Source: Sweltsa coloradensis
Lineage: Eukaryota > Arthropoda > Insecta > Plecoptera > Chloroperlidae
Assembly (NCBI GenBank): GCA_024449915.1
Contig: JAMZAV010000896.1
Coordinates: forward strand, 124,001 to 188,000
Reading direction: 5' to 3'
DNA length: 64,000 nucleotides
Position numbers and translations under genes: made by a program. The notes under the pieces were generated by a model. It was not told the DNA's origin. It worked only from the letters and a program-made list of their open reading frames with translations, and did not search any database. Every line of letters starts with the position of its first letter. Positions within the stretch are counted from its first letter, which is position 1. Below, one piece after another: positions 44,550-55,782 of this stretch.

Positions 44550-44864
44550 GTAGGCGTTGATTGGAAACGCGAGATTGATGAGTTGAATTGAACAACGTAG
44601 ATTGCTCAAATTCTATCACATCCATTTCCTCAATCACAAAAATTAATAGATTTCAGTGAAAACACTGTTTGTTTGAAATTTGTTTCCATTCCAAACGCCA
44701 ACGAGGGTATTTAGATTAAATTGGAAGAAACTCCGGTTCTATGCGCCCCTTTGAACTATGCGTTTTAATTTTATTTTTTTAGTCGAACTCTTCATTCAAA
44801 AATGTGAACATGTATGTATATATTTCCATCTTTAGGATGTCTCCTGACTAAACAACTTTCTCGT

Positions 44865-45260
44865 AAAAAAAGTCCAAAGAAAAAAAGTCCACCACACAAA
44901 CATCAGCTCCTCCTCCTTTGTAAATCAGTTTTTATAACTGAATAGGATAGACGTTAAATAAATAATAAAAAAAAAATGATGGGAGTATATTACTCCCTAA
45001 ATCTAGAGGATAGCTCTGGCAATCGTCGTCGAGGAACTTGCCCCCTTCCCTTGACGACCCCTCGACCACGATGACGACAATGACACCACGAACGATGACA
45101 AAGACTATGACGACCGCGACATCAGAACCCCCTTTCCTCCCCTTAACCGTGGCTGGTTCTGAGCAGCATGGGCCCCTCCTCCCCTATATCTCCTAGGTTG
45201 GAGTGGTTCATTTGACCTGACGGTTGGCGCGTCCTTAATCCAAATAATCTAAAACTAAAC
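44865..45260 (+). mobile_element. S-element interrupted by LINE-B
   Basis: S sequence CAAACATCAGCT breaks at 44908 and resumes near 44977 with GGGAGTATATTACTCC, running to ATCCAAATAATC. Confidence 0.88.
44909..44976 (+). mobile_element. LINE-B 3' end, 68 bp
   Basis: CTGAATAGGATAGACGTTAAA then AT-rich tail, inserted in an S copy. The same end lies antisense at 19785. Confidence 0.7.
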
Positions 45261-45498
45261 TACTCTCTCTGTACACAGTTGTATGTCTATCAATATATTT
45301 CATTGATAATAATCAGTTTTACTAAGGAGAGAAATTGAAGCGTATAATTCATTGACTTGCGACTGGCTGGAGTTAAAATATCAATTGTTTTTAAAACCTT
45401 TCGTTGTACACTAAAATTACTTTTCCTATTAGTGGGGGAGCATAGGGTAAGAAAACATGCTTCCGTGGCAGCTTAGGTGAAAGAGCTATGTATGTGGT

Positions 45499-46990
45499 AT
45501 CAATCGATTCGTATTGATCCATAGATAAACAATTTCGATGGTGAGAGTCTTGATTTTTTGGCTGAGACCGGCCATATCTAAAACAAGATGGCCGCCGCTT
45601 TCGAATTTTAAAGTAGCGTATCTACGTAAATATTTGACCGATTTCAATTTCAAAGGTACCATTCGAAAGGTAAATGATAGAAATTTAAATAAATGTTTAC
45701 AAATTTTCACGAAAATCCAATATGTTTGAGGTTATGTTACAAAAACTTTGACTGTTTACTTAACACTTTCTCGTTATGGAACGATATTTACTAGGTAAAA
45801 AGGTTTTACATTTTCTCAAGTTGCATTTTTGGTGGATTATTTATTTGTGTTTTTAATGAATCCATGCATTTAATTTTCTGACAATTATAGCCTGAGTTTA
45901 TTTAATTGAACCGATGGCATGTGTAGATGAATATATGCTACTACTGTGTGATCTTTATGTTTCATTACATTTTGTCGAGACACAATTGGTAAAACATTTT
46001 GATATTTGGTATCAATCGATTCGTTATGAACCGAACTTAAACAATTTTGATTAAGTAAATTTCGATTTTTTTACTGAGACCTTCCCTGGGCAAAAATAAG
46101 ATGGCCGCCGTCATTGAACATTTAACTAAAATATCTTTGAAAGTATTTCGCCGATTTCAATTGTAAAGGTACCGTTGAGAAGGTAATATAAAGAGCTACA
46201 AACGATTTACCAACAATTTTCCAGAAAGTTTAATTTTTTTGAGGTTATGTTTGGTTTGAATTTTTAGTAATTTTAACGATTTTTTCAGAGCACAATAGGT
46301 GAAACAACTATGTATGGGGTATCAATCGATTCGTTATTAATCGTGATTTAACAATTTTGATGAGAAAAATTTCGATTTTTTACTGAGCCCTTCCCATGGC
46401 AAAAAACAAGATGGCCGCCGCCAATGAACCTTTTGACTCGCATATCATTTAAAGTATATACCCGATTTTTAATTCACGTATATCGTTGAAAAGGTAATTA
46501 AATGACGAATAAACTATATATTTACCATTTTGTTAAAACTTTAATATTTACTGAGGTTATGTTACAAAAACTTTAATTATTTACCACACTCGTCATCGTT
46601 ATGGATTTTATGGCGCATATATCTACATGACCAAAACGGTTTTTGAATATGTTTGGCTTGTTTATCCGTAGCATATCTCTTTATGTATTCAATGAGTCCT
46701 TACATTTTATGTTCCAACAAATACATCCCGAGATAATGTATTTGAAGCAATGGCATGTGTAAATGATGCATGTAAAAATGCATCGAGTATTTGATCTTGA
46801 TGTTTGAAACACATTTCTTCGAGGCACAATAATTGATTAAAGAATATGTATCTGGTATCAATCGATTCGTTATGAAACGTACTTTAACAATTTTGATGAG
46901 GTACCCGTCGCAAAAAACAAGATGGCCGCGGAAAAAAAACTTTGTAAGTTATATATTTTCTAAGGTAATTGACAGACCAATTTCAAAGGT
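45499..46990. repeat. Tandem modules within the palindrome arm
   Basis: ATCAATCGATTCGT recurs at 45499, 46011, 46321 and 46857, each followed by a run ending near AAGATGGCCGC. Spacing alternates about 510, 310 and 535 bp. The mirror set lies in the right arm (about 48165-49815). Confidence 0.9.
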
Positions 46991-47301
46991 ACCGTTGGAA
47001 AGGTAACTAAAGTATTAAAAAATTATAAACTTGCAATTTTCACGAAACTTAAATATTTACTGAGGTTATCTTGTTGTAGGAAACTATGACGCTGTTATGT
47101 TGGTACCATAGACATAAATTAAAAAAAGTTCCTCCAGCGGAAATTGAACCCGGGACCAGCTGGAAACAGTATGACACTGACAGCCTAGATCCCGGGTGTT
47201 TCTAATTCTAATTATTCACATCATCATCCATCCCAGCCCAGATCCGATCAGTAGCGTACACATAATACACAGAATAGTACACAGAATAGCATGATGCAAA
47301 T

Positions 47302-47398
47302 CATGCTGAAGAAGAATTTCGTCTACTAGGAGATGTGCTCAAGCAGAATGGTTTTCCAAATAGAATCCTTCAAAAGGCCCTCAGACGACAAACTAACT
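47302..47398 (+). pseudogene. Penelope-like RT fragment, left arm
   Basis: Encodes HAEEEFRLLGDVLKQNGF then PNRILQKALRRQTN, the thumb-region segment of Penelope-like reverse transcriptases. Mirror of 47680-47775. Confidence 0.75.
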
Positions 47399-47424
47399 AA
47401 CACAGCTAGCCTGTGTTCCTGTTG

Positions 47425-47775
47425 ACGTTGAAACATGTTCCTTCATGTTTGACCCTAATTAGCACCTGTCACAATTCCCACATGGAATTTCATACACGCC
47501 ACTACCTTCTAGGCGGATGTGCTCCTTAGTTCTTAACAACTCTCCTATCTTTCTGTCGGTGTTTTTATGTTTTGTTGAGCAAGAATTTTTCCTATTCGGT
47601 CCGTTTCTCTTATAACATAAGGCAAATATGCAGTTGCAAGTGGTTCTTCTTTTACTGTACCTACATCTTTTTCCGAGTTAGTTTGTCGTCTGAGGGCCTT
47701 TTGAATGATTCTACTTGGAAAACCATTCTGCTTGAGCACATCTCCTAGTAGACGAAATTCTTCTTCAGCATGATT
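47425..47775 (-). pseudogene. Penelope-like element fragment, spacer and right arm
   Basis: Minus strand: HAEEEFRLL.., LKQNGFPSRIIQKALRRQTN, YLPYVIRETDRIGKILAQQN and IKTPTER, then after a frameshift KIGELLRTKEHIRLEGSGVY and EIPCGNCDRC. LPYV..K.IL..NIKT and GVYEIPC.NC are hallmarks of the RT end and the start of the GIY-YIG endonuclease linker. Broken by a frameshift and a stop at the Cys motif. Confidence 0.82.
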
Positions 47776-48917
47776 TGCATCAGCTATTCTGTGTACTATT
47801 CTGTGTATTATGTGTACGCTACGCTACTGATCGGATCTGGGCTGGGATGGATGATGATGTGAATAATTAGAATTGGAAACACCAGGGATCTAGGCTGTCA
47901 ATGTTATACTGTTTCCAGCTGGTCCCGGGTTCAATTTCCGCTGGAGGAACTTTTTTTAATTTATGTCTATGGAACCAACATAACAGCGTCATAGTTTCCA
48001 ACAACAAGATAACCTCAGTAAATATTTAAGTTTCGTAAAAATTGCAATTTTATAATTTTTTAATACTTTAGTTACCTTTCCAACGGTACCTTTGAGATTG
48101 GTCTGTCAATTACCTTAGAAAATATATAACTTACAAAGTTTTTTTTCCGCGGCCATCTTGTTTTTTGCGACGGGTACCTCATCAAAATTGTTAAAGTACG
48201 TTTCATAACGAATCGATTGATACCAAATACATATTCTTTAATCAATTATTGTGCCTCGACGAAATGTGTTTCAAACATCAAGATCAAATACTCGATGCAT
48301 TTTTACATGCATCATTTACACATGCCATTGCTTCAAATACATTATCTCGGGATGTATTTGTCGGAACATAAAATGTAAGGACTCATTGAATACATAAAGA
48401 GATATGCTACGGGTAAACAAGCCAAACATATTCAAAAACCGTTTTGGTCATGTAGATATATACGCCATAAGATCCATAACGATGACGAGTGTGGTAAATA
48501 ATTAAAGTTTTTGTAACATAACCTCAGTAAATATTAAAGTTTCAACAAAATGGTAAATATATAGTTTATTCGTCATTTAATTACCTTTTCAACGGTATAC
48601 GTGAATTAAAAATCGGGTATATACTTTAAATGATATGCGAGTCAAAAGGTTCATTGGCGGCGGCCATCTTGTTTTTTGCCATGGGAAGGGCTCAGTAAAA
48701 AATCGAAATTTTTCCCACCAAAATTGTTAAATCACGATTAATAACGAATCGATTGATACCCCATACATAGTTGTTTCACCTATTGTGCTCTGAAAAAATC
48801 GTTAAAATTACTAAAAATTCAAACCAAACATAACCTCAAAAAATTTAACTTTCTGGAAAATTTTTGGTAAATCGTTTGTACCTCTTTATATTACCTTCTC
48901 AACGGTACCTTTACAAT

Positions 48918-49147
48918 AGACGATTTCGTAAACCATCAGCGCACTCTGTGTCGCGCATTGCATGCTGGGAATCATGTTGCTCAGAACTTTATAAAAACCT
49001 CTGAACAGAAGGCTGTGTTTTCTTCAATGTAAACAATGATTGACCGCTTTTGTTGAAAATTTAAGATTTAGTTGGCTGTGCTTGCAACATACTACCCAGA
49101 ATTCCTTGCAGAGTTCGGGCATGCGCAGAGACTTTACGTAATCGTCT
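48918..49147. mobile_element. MITE-like insertion in the right arm, 230 bp
   Basis: TIRs AGACGATTTCGTAAA / TTTACGTAATCGTCT, with AT on each side. The mirror position in the left arm (CAATTG) is the empty site. The interior is imperfectly palindromic (TGGGAATCATGTTGC against a TGGGTAGTATGTTGC-type inverse). Confidence 0.9.
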
Positions 49148-49891
49148 ATTGAAATCGGCGAAATACTTTCAAAGATATTTTAGTTAAATGTTCAATGACG
49201 GCGGCCATCTTATTTTTGCCCAGGGAAGGTCTCAGTAAAAAAATCGAAATTAACTTAATCAAAATTGTTTAAGTTCGGTTCATAAAGAATCGATTGATAC
49301 CAAATATCAAAATGTTTTACCAATTGTGTCTCGACAAAATGTAATGAAACATAAAGATCTCACAGTAGTAGCATATATTCATCTACACATGCCATCGCTT
49401 TAATTAAATAAACTCAGGCTATAATTGTCAGAAAATTAAATGCATGGATTCATTAAAAACACAAATAAATAATCCACCAAAAATGCAACTTGAGAAAATG
49501 TAAAACCTTTTTACCTAGTAAATATCGTTCCATAACGAGAAAGTGTTAAGTAAACAGTTAAAGTTTTTGTAACATAACCTCAAACATATAGGATTTTCGT
49601 GAAAATTTGTATACATTAATTTCAATTTCTATCATTTACCTTTCGAATGGTACCTTTGAAATTGAAATCGGTCAAATATTTACGTAGATACGCTACTTTA
49701 AAATTCGAAAGCGGTGGCCATCTTGTTTTAGATATGGCCGGTCTCAGCCAAAAAATCAAGACTCTCACCATCGAAATTGTTTATCTATGGATCAATACGA
49801 ATCGATTGATACCACATACATAGCTCTTTTACCGTTTCGGCCACGGAATTACCTATGCTCCCCTACTATATATTATTCAACCGATTAAACG

Positions 49892-50710
49892 ACAGTTGTT
49901 GATGTGTCATGGCCAATGACGTACATAAGCTTTGCGTAGCAAAGCGCTAGACGCTCAGTCTCCTATCCTTCCAACCGAGCGCTAGCATGGACGTTATAAG
50001 CCATCATGATCAGGGAAAAATCATTTCACTGCAACATAGATACTTCATCTAGTTGAATGAACTAAGATGCAGTGGATTATTTGATCGACGCCGGATAAGA
50101 AAATACGTAAACAGATGGCGGACATTTTAAATTTTGCGTCTATGTGTAAAACGAGAAAAGTTGTCATAACTCCCATAAAACAAATCAGAAACCGTCCAGG
50201 GCCTAGGTCCAGATGTAGAAAATTATTTATAATACAACAGTGTAGGCCTAAAGTTCCATTAGGCTATAGGACTACATTCAATTAATGCTAACATTACACG
50301 TTTGACAAGTCCTAGGCCTCTCCTAGGCAACCCTAAACCTGCACGACCTTGTTCAGACACACATCCCACACAAATAACTAGTTTTGATTACTAAAAGCCT
50401 AATGCAGATAAACAATAGTATGATAGTCCACCAACTTGAATTGCTTTATTCGGAAATTGGAGTAACTGAGAGATTTGCGGAAGAAAAACTGTTTTTCTTC
50501 AATAATACCGAGAAATCGCCATCTTGTGGTTTTGGTTTTACACCGCTTGTTAACACAAAGGCTGCTCAATTTAAAGGTACGATACATTTAGACGGCGGTT
50601 GGTTTTTCCCTGATCATGATGGCTCCAACATCCACGCTCCCCACGGCCATACTGTGTGTCTAGCGCTTAGCTTATATTACGTCATTGGTCATGCCAATCA
50701 ATGTGTCTGT
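49892..50710. mobile_element. DNA element with ~120-bp imperfect TIRs, 819 bp
   Basis: Left end ACAGTTGTTGATGTGTCATGG..CCAATGACGT, right end ..ACGTCATTGGTCATGCC..GTGTCTGT. Inverted blocks extend to CATCATGATCAGGG on both sides. No transposase; the 111-codon frame at 50384 runs through the TIR and is not a gene. Family unclear. Confidence 0.75.
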
Positions 50711-50741
50711 TATATTTGAAGTATATTCACCTTGTTTATTA

Positions 50742-51037
50742 GTAAAATAACAAATTCCATAGTGTGATGCCCACACTGACTAATAAAATTCGACCACACA
50801 CACATCTAGCTCATGGATATCTATTTACCATAGAAATGGTTTTTCCCAGATGTGACGCAACCGTGCATCATTTGCTAGCAGAATGCACCATATGCCTTGC
50901 GCAGGTAATTTGATCTCTCCCAGAAGAACTTCTATCATTATGATAACGGCGACAATCGACAAACTTTCTAAAATTAAAATTGAAAGTAATTTGTTTAACA
51001 AAATTTAATTCACATCATCATACACATTTCCTGTAAT

Positions 51038-51106
<69 letters not shown>

Positions 51107-51303
51107 TTTCAATTCAAATAAATGTTTATTGTTTTGCTATTACAATCATCACTATATCATTTTCTTAACTTTAATATATCAAAACTTAGATAACAATATA
51201 ATCATCAAACACACCATTAAAATCATGTCATTGACGTTCAATATCAAAGTAGGTGCAATATGACCTAACCGGTTGAAGCGTCCTAGTTTCTCACGTCGTC
51301 GTC
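50742..51303 (+). mobile_element. L-element ORF end and 3' UTR
   Basis: From AACAAATTCCATAGTGTGATG to TCTCACGTCGTCGTC. It contains the TTTC microsatellite where other copies read TTCTTTAATTTC. Confidence 0.9.
51038..51112. repeat. (TTTC)n microsatellite
   Basis: About 75 bp of CTTT units with one interruption, grown from the pyrimidine stretch of an L 3' UTR. Confidence 0.97.
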
Positions 51304-51695
51304 ATAGTCCAATGCCCGTGCAAGAATTGGCCCAGAGCATGGCTCTGCTAATCGTAAAAGGCGATTCAAGAGAAAAAGTCCACCTCGCAAACATCAGCTG
51401 GTAAGAGCGGAGTATCTTACTCTCCGAAACTAGAGGCGAGCTCTGGCAATCGTCGTCGGGGACCTTGCTCCTTCCCTTGACGACCCCCCGGCGACGATGA
51501 CAATGACACAACGAACGATGACAAAGACGATGACGACCGCGACGTGAGAACGGGGGAAACCCCCCTTCCTCCCCTTACCCGTGGCTGGTTCTGACCAGCA
51601 TGGGCCCCTCCTCCCACCCCCCTTAGGCTAGAGTGGTACATTATGACCTAACGGTTGACGCGTCCTTAATCCAAATAAACCAAATCATAGTCCAA
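51302..51695 (+). mobile_element. S-element, 11-bp target duplication
   Basis: TCATAGTCCAA at 51302-51312 and 51685-51695 flanks the copy. The insertion is immediately after an L tail (GTCGTCG|TCATAG). The 5' block is reduced to TGCCCGTGCAAG. Confidence 0.95.
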
Positions 51696-51862
51696 GAGTC
51701 TATTCGGTGGGGGTTTTGCATGCAGCATTATAAGCATCCCCTTTAAGAGCCAGTGCCTAGAACAGAGAAGGCCTACTAATAATCTGGTCGAAGTGTGTTG
51801 TTTTTGCGTGTGATTTGGTGTGAATTACTATGGCAGTAAAAAAAATAATGAAATGGCATGTG

Positions 51863-51937
51863 TGATTCTCCTCCTCATATTTCCTGTCCCTGAGTGGTGC
51901 ATTATGTCCTAAAGATTGACGAGCCCTTAATCCCTTT
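51863..51937 (+). mobile_element. S-element, 3' stub
   Basis: CTCCTCATATTTCC, GAGTGGTGCATTATG and GATTGACGAGCCCTTAATCC; old. Confidence 0.75.
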
Positions 51938-52044
51938 TGTTAAAAGTCAGTTAAAGATCAATTTGTTTATATTATATTTTAAGACGCCTTACAACTCGAA
52001 TGGAAATGGAGGAAAAAATTAAGATTGTATTCTTTTCACCGCAG

Positions 52045-52226
52045 AAAGTCGAAAGCCGTGACTCGTCAACACAGCTACGACGAGGATCTGAAAGCGGGCG
52101 CCACCTCCTCCACTAAGGCACAGCCCTCGGGCGAGCTAGGCTTGGGATTGCCCGTCCAGTTGCCCCGCCGGGCGTCCGCTTACGACGTGTACGCTGCCAA
52201 GGGAGAGGGAGGAAGCAACGCACTAG
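52045..52226 (+). CDS. Rim: Exon C of the RIM-like gene
   Basis: Internal exon of 182 bp after the acceptor TTTTCACCGCAG. Its first base completes the AGA codon begun in exon B, and the donor is CTAG|GTGAGT, leaving in phase 1. It encodes about 60 residues with RQHSYDEDLK (residues 7-16), a Ser/Thr/Gly linker and LPRRASAYDVYAAKG (39-53); RRAS is a textbook PKA-type site. The join with exon B restores one continuous frame. An L-element fragment sits only about 95 bp downstream of the donor. The next exons, expected to encode the PDZ and C2 domains, are beyond the window. Confidence 0.77.
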
Positions 52227-52317
52227 GTGAGTTGTTCACACTTCGTCAAGTAGTTGACGTGCGGTGGCACATACGCTAGTCCGAAGTGTAAGGCTCTACG
52301 AGGACGTGGGTTAGAAA

Positions 52318-52783
52318 GCCGTAGAACTCACGGATATATCTTAACCAGAGAAAAGGTTATTCCCATATGTGTCACATGTGATGTACCTTTAACTGTACAT
52401 CGTATGCTACCAGAATGTACCAAATATGATGCCGCGCACGCAATTTTAAACTCTCCCAATCATATAAAGAACTTCTATCATACGAAAACGGCGACAAACT
52501 TTCAAATTTCTCATCCAAAGTAGGGCCTAATCTATTCAACAAAATTTAATTCACATCATACACATTTCTTTAATTTCTTCAATGTAATTCACACAAATAA
52601 CTTTTGTTTTGCTATTACTATCATCATCATCATCATCCTTATCATTTTATTTTGTTATATATACACTTAGAAAACAATCTTATCATCAAACACACCATTA
52701 ACTCATCTCATCAACTTTCATTATCACAGGCGGCGCAATATGACCTTATCGGTTGAAGCGCCCTAGTTTCTCACGTCGTCGTT
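52318..52783 (+). mobile_element. L-element ORF end and 3' UTR, just after exon C
   Basis: ACTCACGGATATATCTTAACC onward, Cys/His region (CVTCDVPLTVHRMLPECTKY, mutated), full UTR to CTCACGTCGTCG. A sense insertion about 92 bp inside the intron. Confidence 0.9.
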
Positions 52784-52817
52784 TTTTTTGTCTTGTATAT
52801 TTTTAAAGTTTTATTTT

Positions 52818-53100
52818 ATGGCCCAGAGCATGGCTCTGCTATACTCGTTTAAGCGATTCAAGAGAAAAGTGCACCTCGCAAACATCAGCTAGTAAAACCG
52901 GAGTATATTACTCCCCGAAACAAGAGGCGAGCTCTGGAAATCGTCGTCGGGAACCCATCCACTTCCCTTTGACGACCTCCAATATGACGACGACCAATTG
53001 ACAACACGAACGATGACAAAAACGATGACGACCGCGATGTGAGAACTCCAGATTCCTCCCCCTACCCTAACGGTTGACGCGTCCTTTATCCAAATAAATC
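52818..53100 (+). mobile_element. S-element with internal deletion
   Basis: ATGGCCCAGAGCATGG start; CCCTACC joins CTAACGGTTGACG; tail ATCCAAATAAATC, then GGTTCGAATCCCGC, a lone B-box-like remnant. Confidence 0.88.
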
Positions 53101-53349
53101 GGTTCGAATCCCGCTCATGGTGGCGTGTTTTTTTTTAATCGTCCTTTATCATCTATCACCATACATCGTCTCAAATAACCATAATGCATTGATAGAGACC
53201 TTAAGCAACAAATGAATCACCGTCAAATTGTTGTATAAGTTATATTATGTGTTTAGTTAACAATATTGCACAGTGGTGTATAGTTTTATAAGGACGATAC
53301 TCTGTTATTTATTGATACACAAATTATTTAACTTTCAATTTATACATCC

Positions 53350-53735
53350 CCCATCTGGGCCCAAGGTAGAATTGGCCCTGAGCATGGCTCTTCTAATCGT
53401 AAAAGGCGATTCAAGAGAAAAAGTCCATCTCGCAAACATCAGCTAGTATGAAGGGTAGTATTTTACTACCCGAAAATAGAGGCGAACTCTGGCAATCGTC
53501 GTCGGGGACCTTGCCCCCTTCCCTTGACGACCTTTCGACGACGACGACGACGACGACAATGACACAACGAACGATGACGAAGACAAAGACGACCGTGACG
53601 TGAGAACCCCCTTTCCTCCCCTTACCCTTGGCTGGTTCTGACCAGCATAGACCCTTCCTCCCCCCTCCCCCTAGGTAATAAAGTGGTGCATTATGACCTA
53701 ACGGTTGACGCGTCCATAATCCAAATAAACGGTAC
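53350..53735 (+). mobile_element. S-element, full length
   Basis: Expanded (GAC)n at 53535-53556; tail ATCCAAATAAACG. Confidence 0.93.
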
Positions 53736-53910
53736 AAGTTAACTAAGAACTGCTAACAAAATCTGCTAGATCCATTGCGATTTAAGCCTACAAGAAATAA
53801 TAAATTGAAAAGTAGGATGCACATAATATGTAGATTTATTTTAACGACAATGGTTTTGTTAAAAAAAATACTGTTTGTTTGCTATTTGCCCGGTTGTGAA
53901 AATTTTAGTC

Positions 53911-54268
53911 CCGGGGAAGAATTGGTCTAGCTAATCGTAAAAGGCGATTCAAGAGAAAAAGTCCACCTTGCAAACAACATTAGCTAGTTTAAGGGTAGTA
54001 TAATACTCCCCGAATCTAGAGGCGAGCTCTGGCAATCGTCGTCGGGGACCTTACCCCTTTACCTGACGACCCCTCGACTACGATGACGACAATGACACCG
54101 CGAACGATGACAAAAACGAAGACGAACGCGACGTGAGAACCCCCCTTCCTCCCCATACCAGTGGCTGGTTCTGACCAGCATGGACCCCTTCCCCCTTTGC
54201 CCTCCCTAGGTTAGAGCGGTGCATTATGACTTAACGGTTGACGCGTCCTTAATCCAAATAAACTAATA
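53911..54268 (+). mobile_element. S-element with head deletion
   Basis: CCCGGGGAAGAATTGG runs straight to TCTAGCTAATCGTAAAAG; tail ATCCAAATAAACTAATAG. Confidence 0.91.
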
Positions 54269-54789
54269 GTATTTTTTTTTGACAGTAGCTGACAAAATAA
54301 TGACATCCAATCAAATAATCACGGCCTTGTGTTTCTGCACGCTGAAAACCAAAGATATTAAAACGCCCTACAAAAATTATCTCGTAACGTTGGCTCTGTC
54401 AAATTTTCTTTAGATGGCTGTGGTTACAAACTTTTTCAACAATTGATTTGAAGAAAGCGAAACTAGGCAGGCATTTTATTTTCTTAGCGTCTCGGACATG
54501 ATTTCAAATCACGGGTGTATTTAATATCGTAGTAACTTAATTATACAAGAATCAGTGTTAATTTTGATTTGTGGTTATTCTTCTCGTTTGTGTGTACATT
54601 AAGAGTGTTTACTTATAGTCATCCGAAAAGTAATAGTGATACATCAGTGTCATCAATAGAAACTCGCATGCATGCATGGCTTGATGTCGAAATTATTTTG
54701 ATAGCATCTTGTTGGCAGTTCTCGTTTAAGCAATCTCAAGACACTATAGGCCGATCATGTGGATGGTTCTGATCTCCACTGGTCTTCAC
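54269..54789. other. Intron sequence
   Basis: A 67-codon frame at 54569 is unrecognised; otherwise nothing. Confidence 0.45.
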
Positions 54790-55078
54790 AGTTTCATATT
54801 TATTTGCTAGACTGGCGCATGATAACCTAACGGATGACTCAAACTCAATCTCAAACTCCTCCCCCTACCTGTGGCTGGTTCTGACCAGCATGGGACTGTC
54901 CTCATATCCCCTAAGCTATAGTGACGAATTATGATCCAACAGTTGACGCCCCCATAATCCAATCTTAAACTCCTGCCCCTACCCGTGGCTGGTTCTGACC
55001 AGTATGGGACTATCCTCCCCATATACTCTTGTCTAGAGTGGTACATTATGACCTAACGGTTGACGCGTCCTTAAGGCT
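54790..55078 (+). mobile_element. Two or three tandem S-element 3' fragments
   Basis: CCTACCTGTGGCTGG (54863) and CCTACCCGTGGCTGG (54977) each lead to a CTATAGTGACG or CTAGAGTGG block and a GTTGACG end. Spacing about 115 bp. Confidence 0.85.
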
Positions 55079-55386
55079 ATTGTACCACCTCTGGCCGATG
55101 ATTTGAAAGTCGAAGAAACATGTCTGAAAAGTTTGCTTTATGAAAGAAGACCTTTCAAAAAACAGAAAAAAATTGAGGTTTTTTGGGGCGGGACATAACC
55201 TCACTTTTGGAAATTATATTAAGATTTTTGGACAAAAGTGTAATATAAGCTCAAAAATAAATTTTGAGAATCGGTTTCTGGACATAGTTTCTAAACACCT
55301 TTAGTCATAACTTAACTATAGCTAAAAAAAGTTTTCTGAAAATAACAGTTGGTGTACAATTTTTTTGGCAAACGTACAAAACTAAC

Positions 55387-55489
55387 CCCGTCTGGGCCCG
55401 GGGAAGAATTGGCCCAGAGCATGGCTCTGCTAATCGTACAAGTCGATTAAAGAGAAAAAGTCTATCGCGCAAACATCAGCATCACGTTT
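55387..55489 (+). mobile_element. S-element, 5' part only
   Basis: Intact 5' block to GCAAACATCAGC, then joined to antisense Penelope-like sequence. Confidence 0.88.
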
Positions 55490-55641
55490 GTGGATTTCAG
55501 GTAGACCATACAGTTTTGGGACCCTGGACGATTTTTCTCTTGGAATCAAAAACTTTTGTATTATCCCATCTATAGGTGAATTTATAATGAGTGTACGAGT
55601 TTTCTTTTCCAAATAAACAGTGGGATCTCGATCTGAAAGTT
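55490..55641 (-). pseudogene. Penelope-like RT N-terminal fragment, antisense
   Basis: Minus strand encodes KLSDRDPTVYLEKKTRTLII .. RVPKLYGLPEIHK. P-K-L-Y-G-L-P-x-I-H-K is the RT1 signature of Penelope-like elements. Confidence 0.82.
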
Positions 55642-55782
55642 TGTTGAGATTAATTGAATTAATTAATTGATTTTTTTATTGAATTAATTTGAATTAATTG
55701 AGATTAATAAACGAGCTCACAGTCTTAATAAACAGCAAGATAGCCAATGTTTATCAGTAACGTGGTAACCTGTAATTTCAGG

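Larger units (their letters stand above)
45429..49868. repeat. Giant inverted repeat, 4.4 kb
   Basis: Left arm 45429-47398, right arm 47676-49868, spacer about 277 bp. The arms align throughout (for example AATCGATTGATACC blocks, ACAAGATGGCCGCC and the GGTACC-centred blocks). The right arm is longer by the 230-bp insertion at 48918. Arms differ by scattered substitutions and small indels. Confidence 0.96.

Noticed and set aside
44227..44637. 136- and 118-codon minus-strand frames
   Set aside because: They lie opposite exon B, whose + frame fits splice phases; these are antisense shadows of GC-rich coding sequence.
50384..50719. 111-codon + frame ending HANQCVCYI
   Set aside because: It runs through the right terminal inverted repeat of the 49892-50710 element and has no family resemblance.
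53096..53125. tRNA-like GGTTCGAATCCCGC
   Set aside because: An isolated B-box-like string with no partner A box or acceptor stem.
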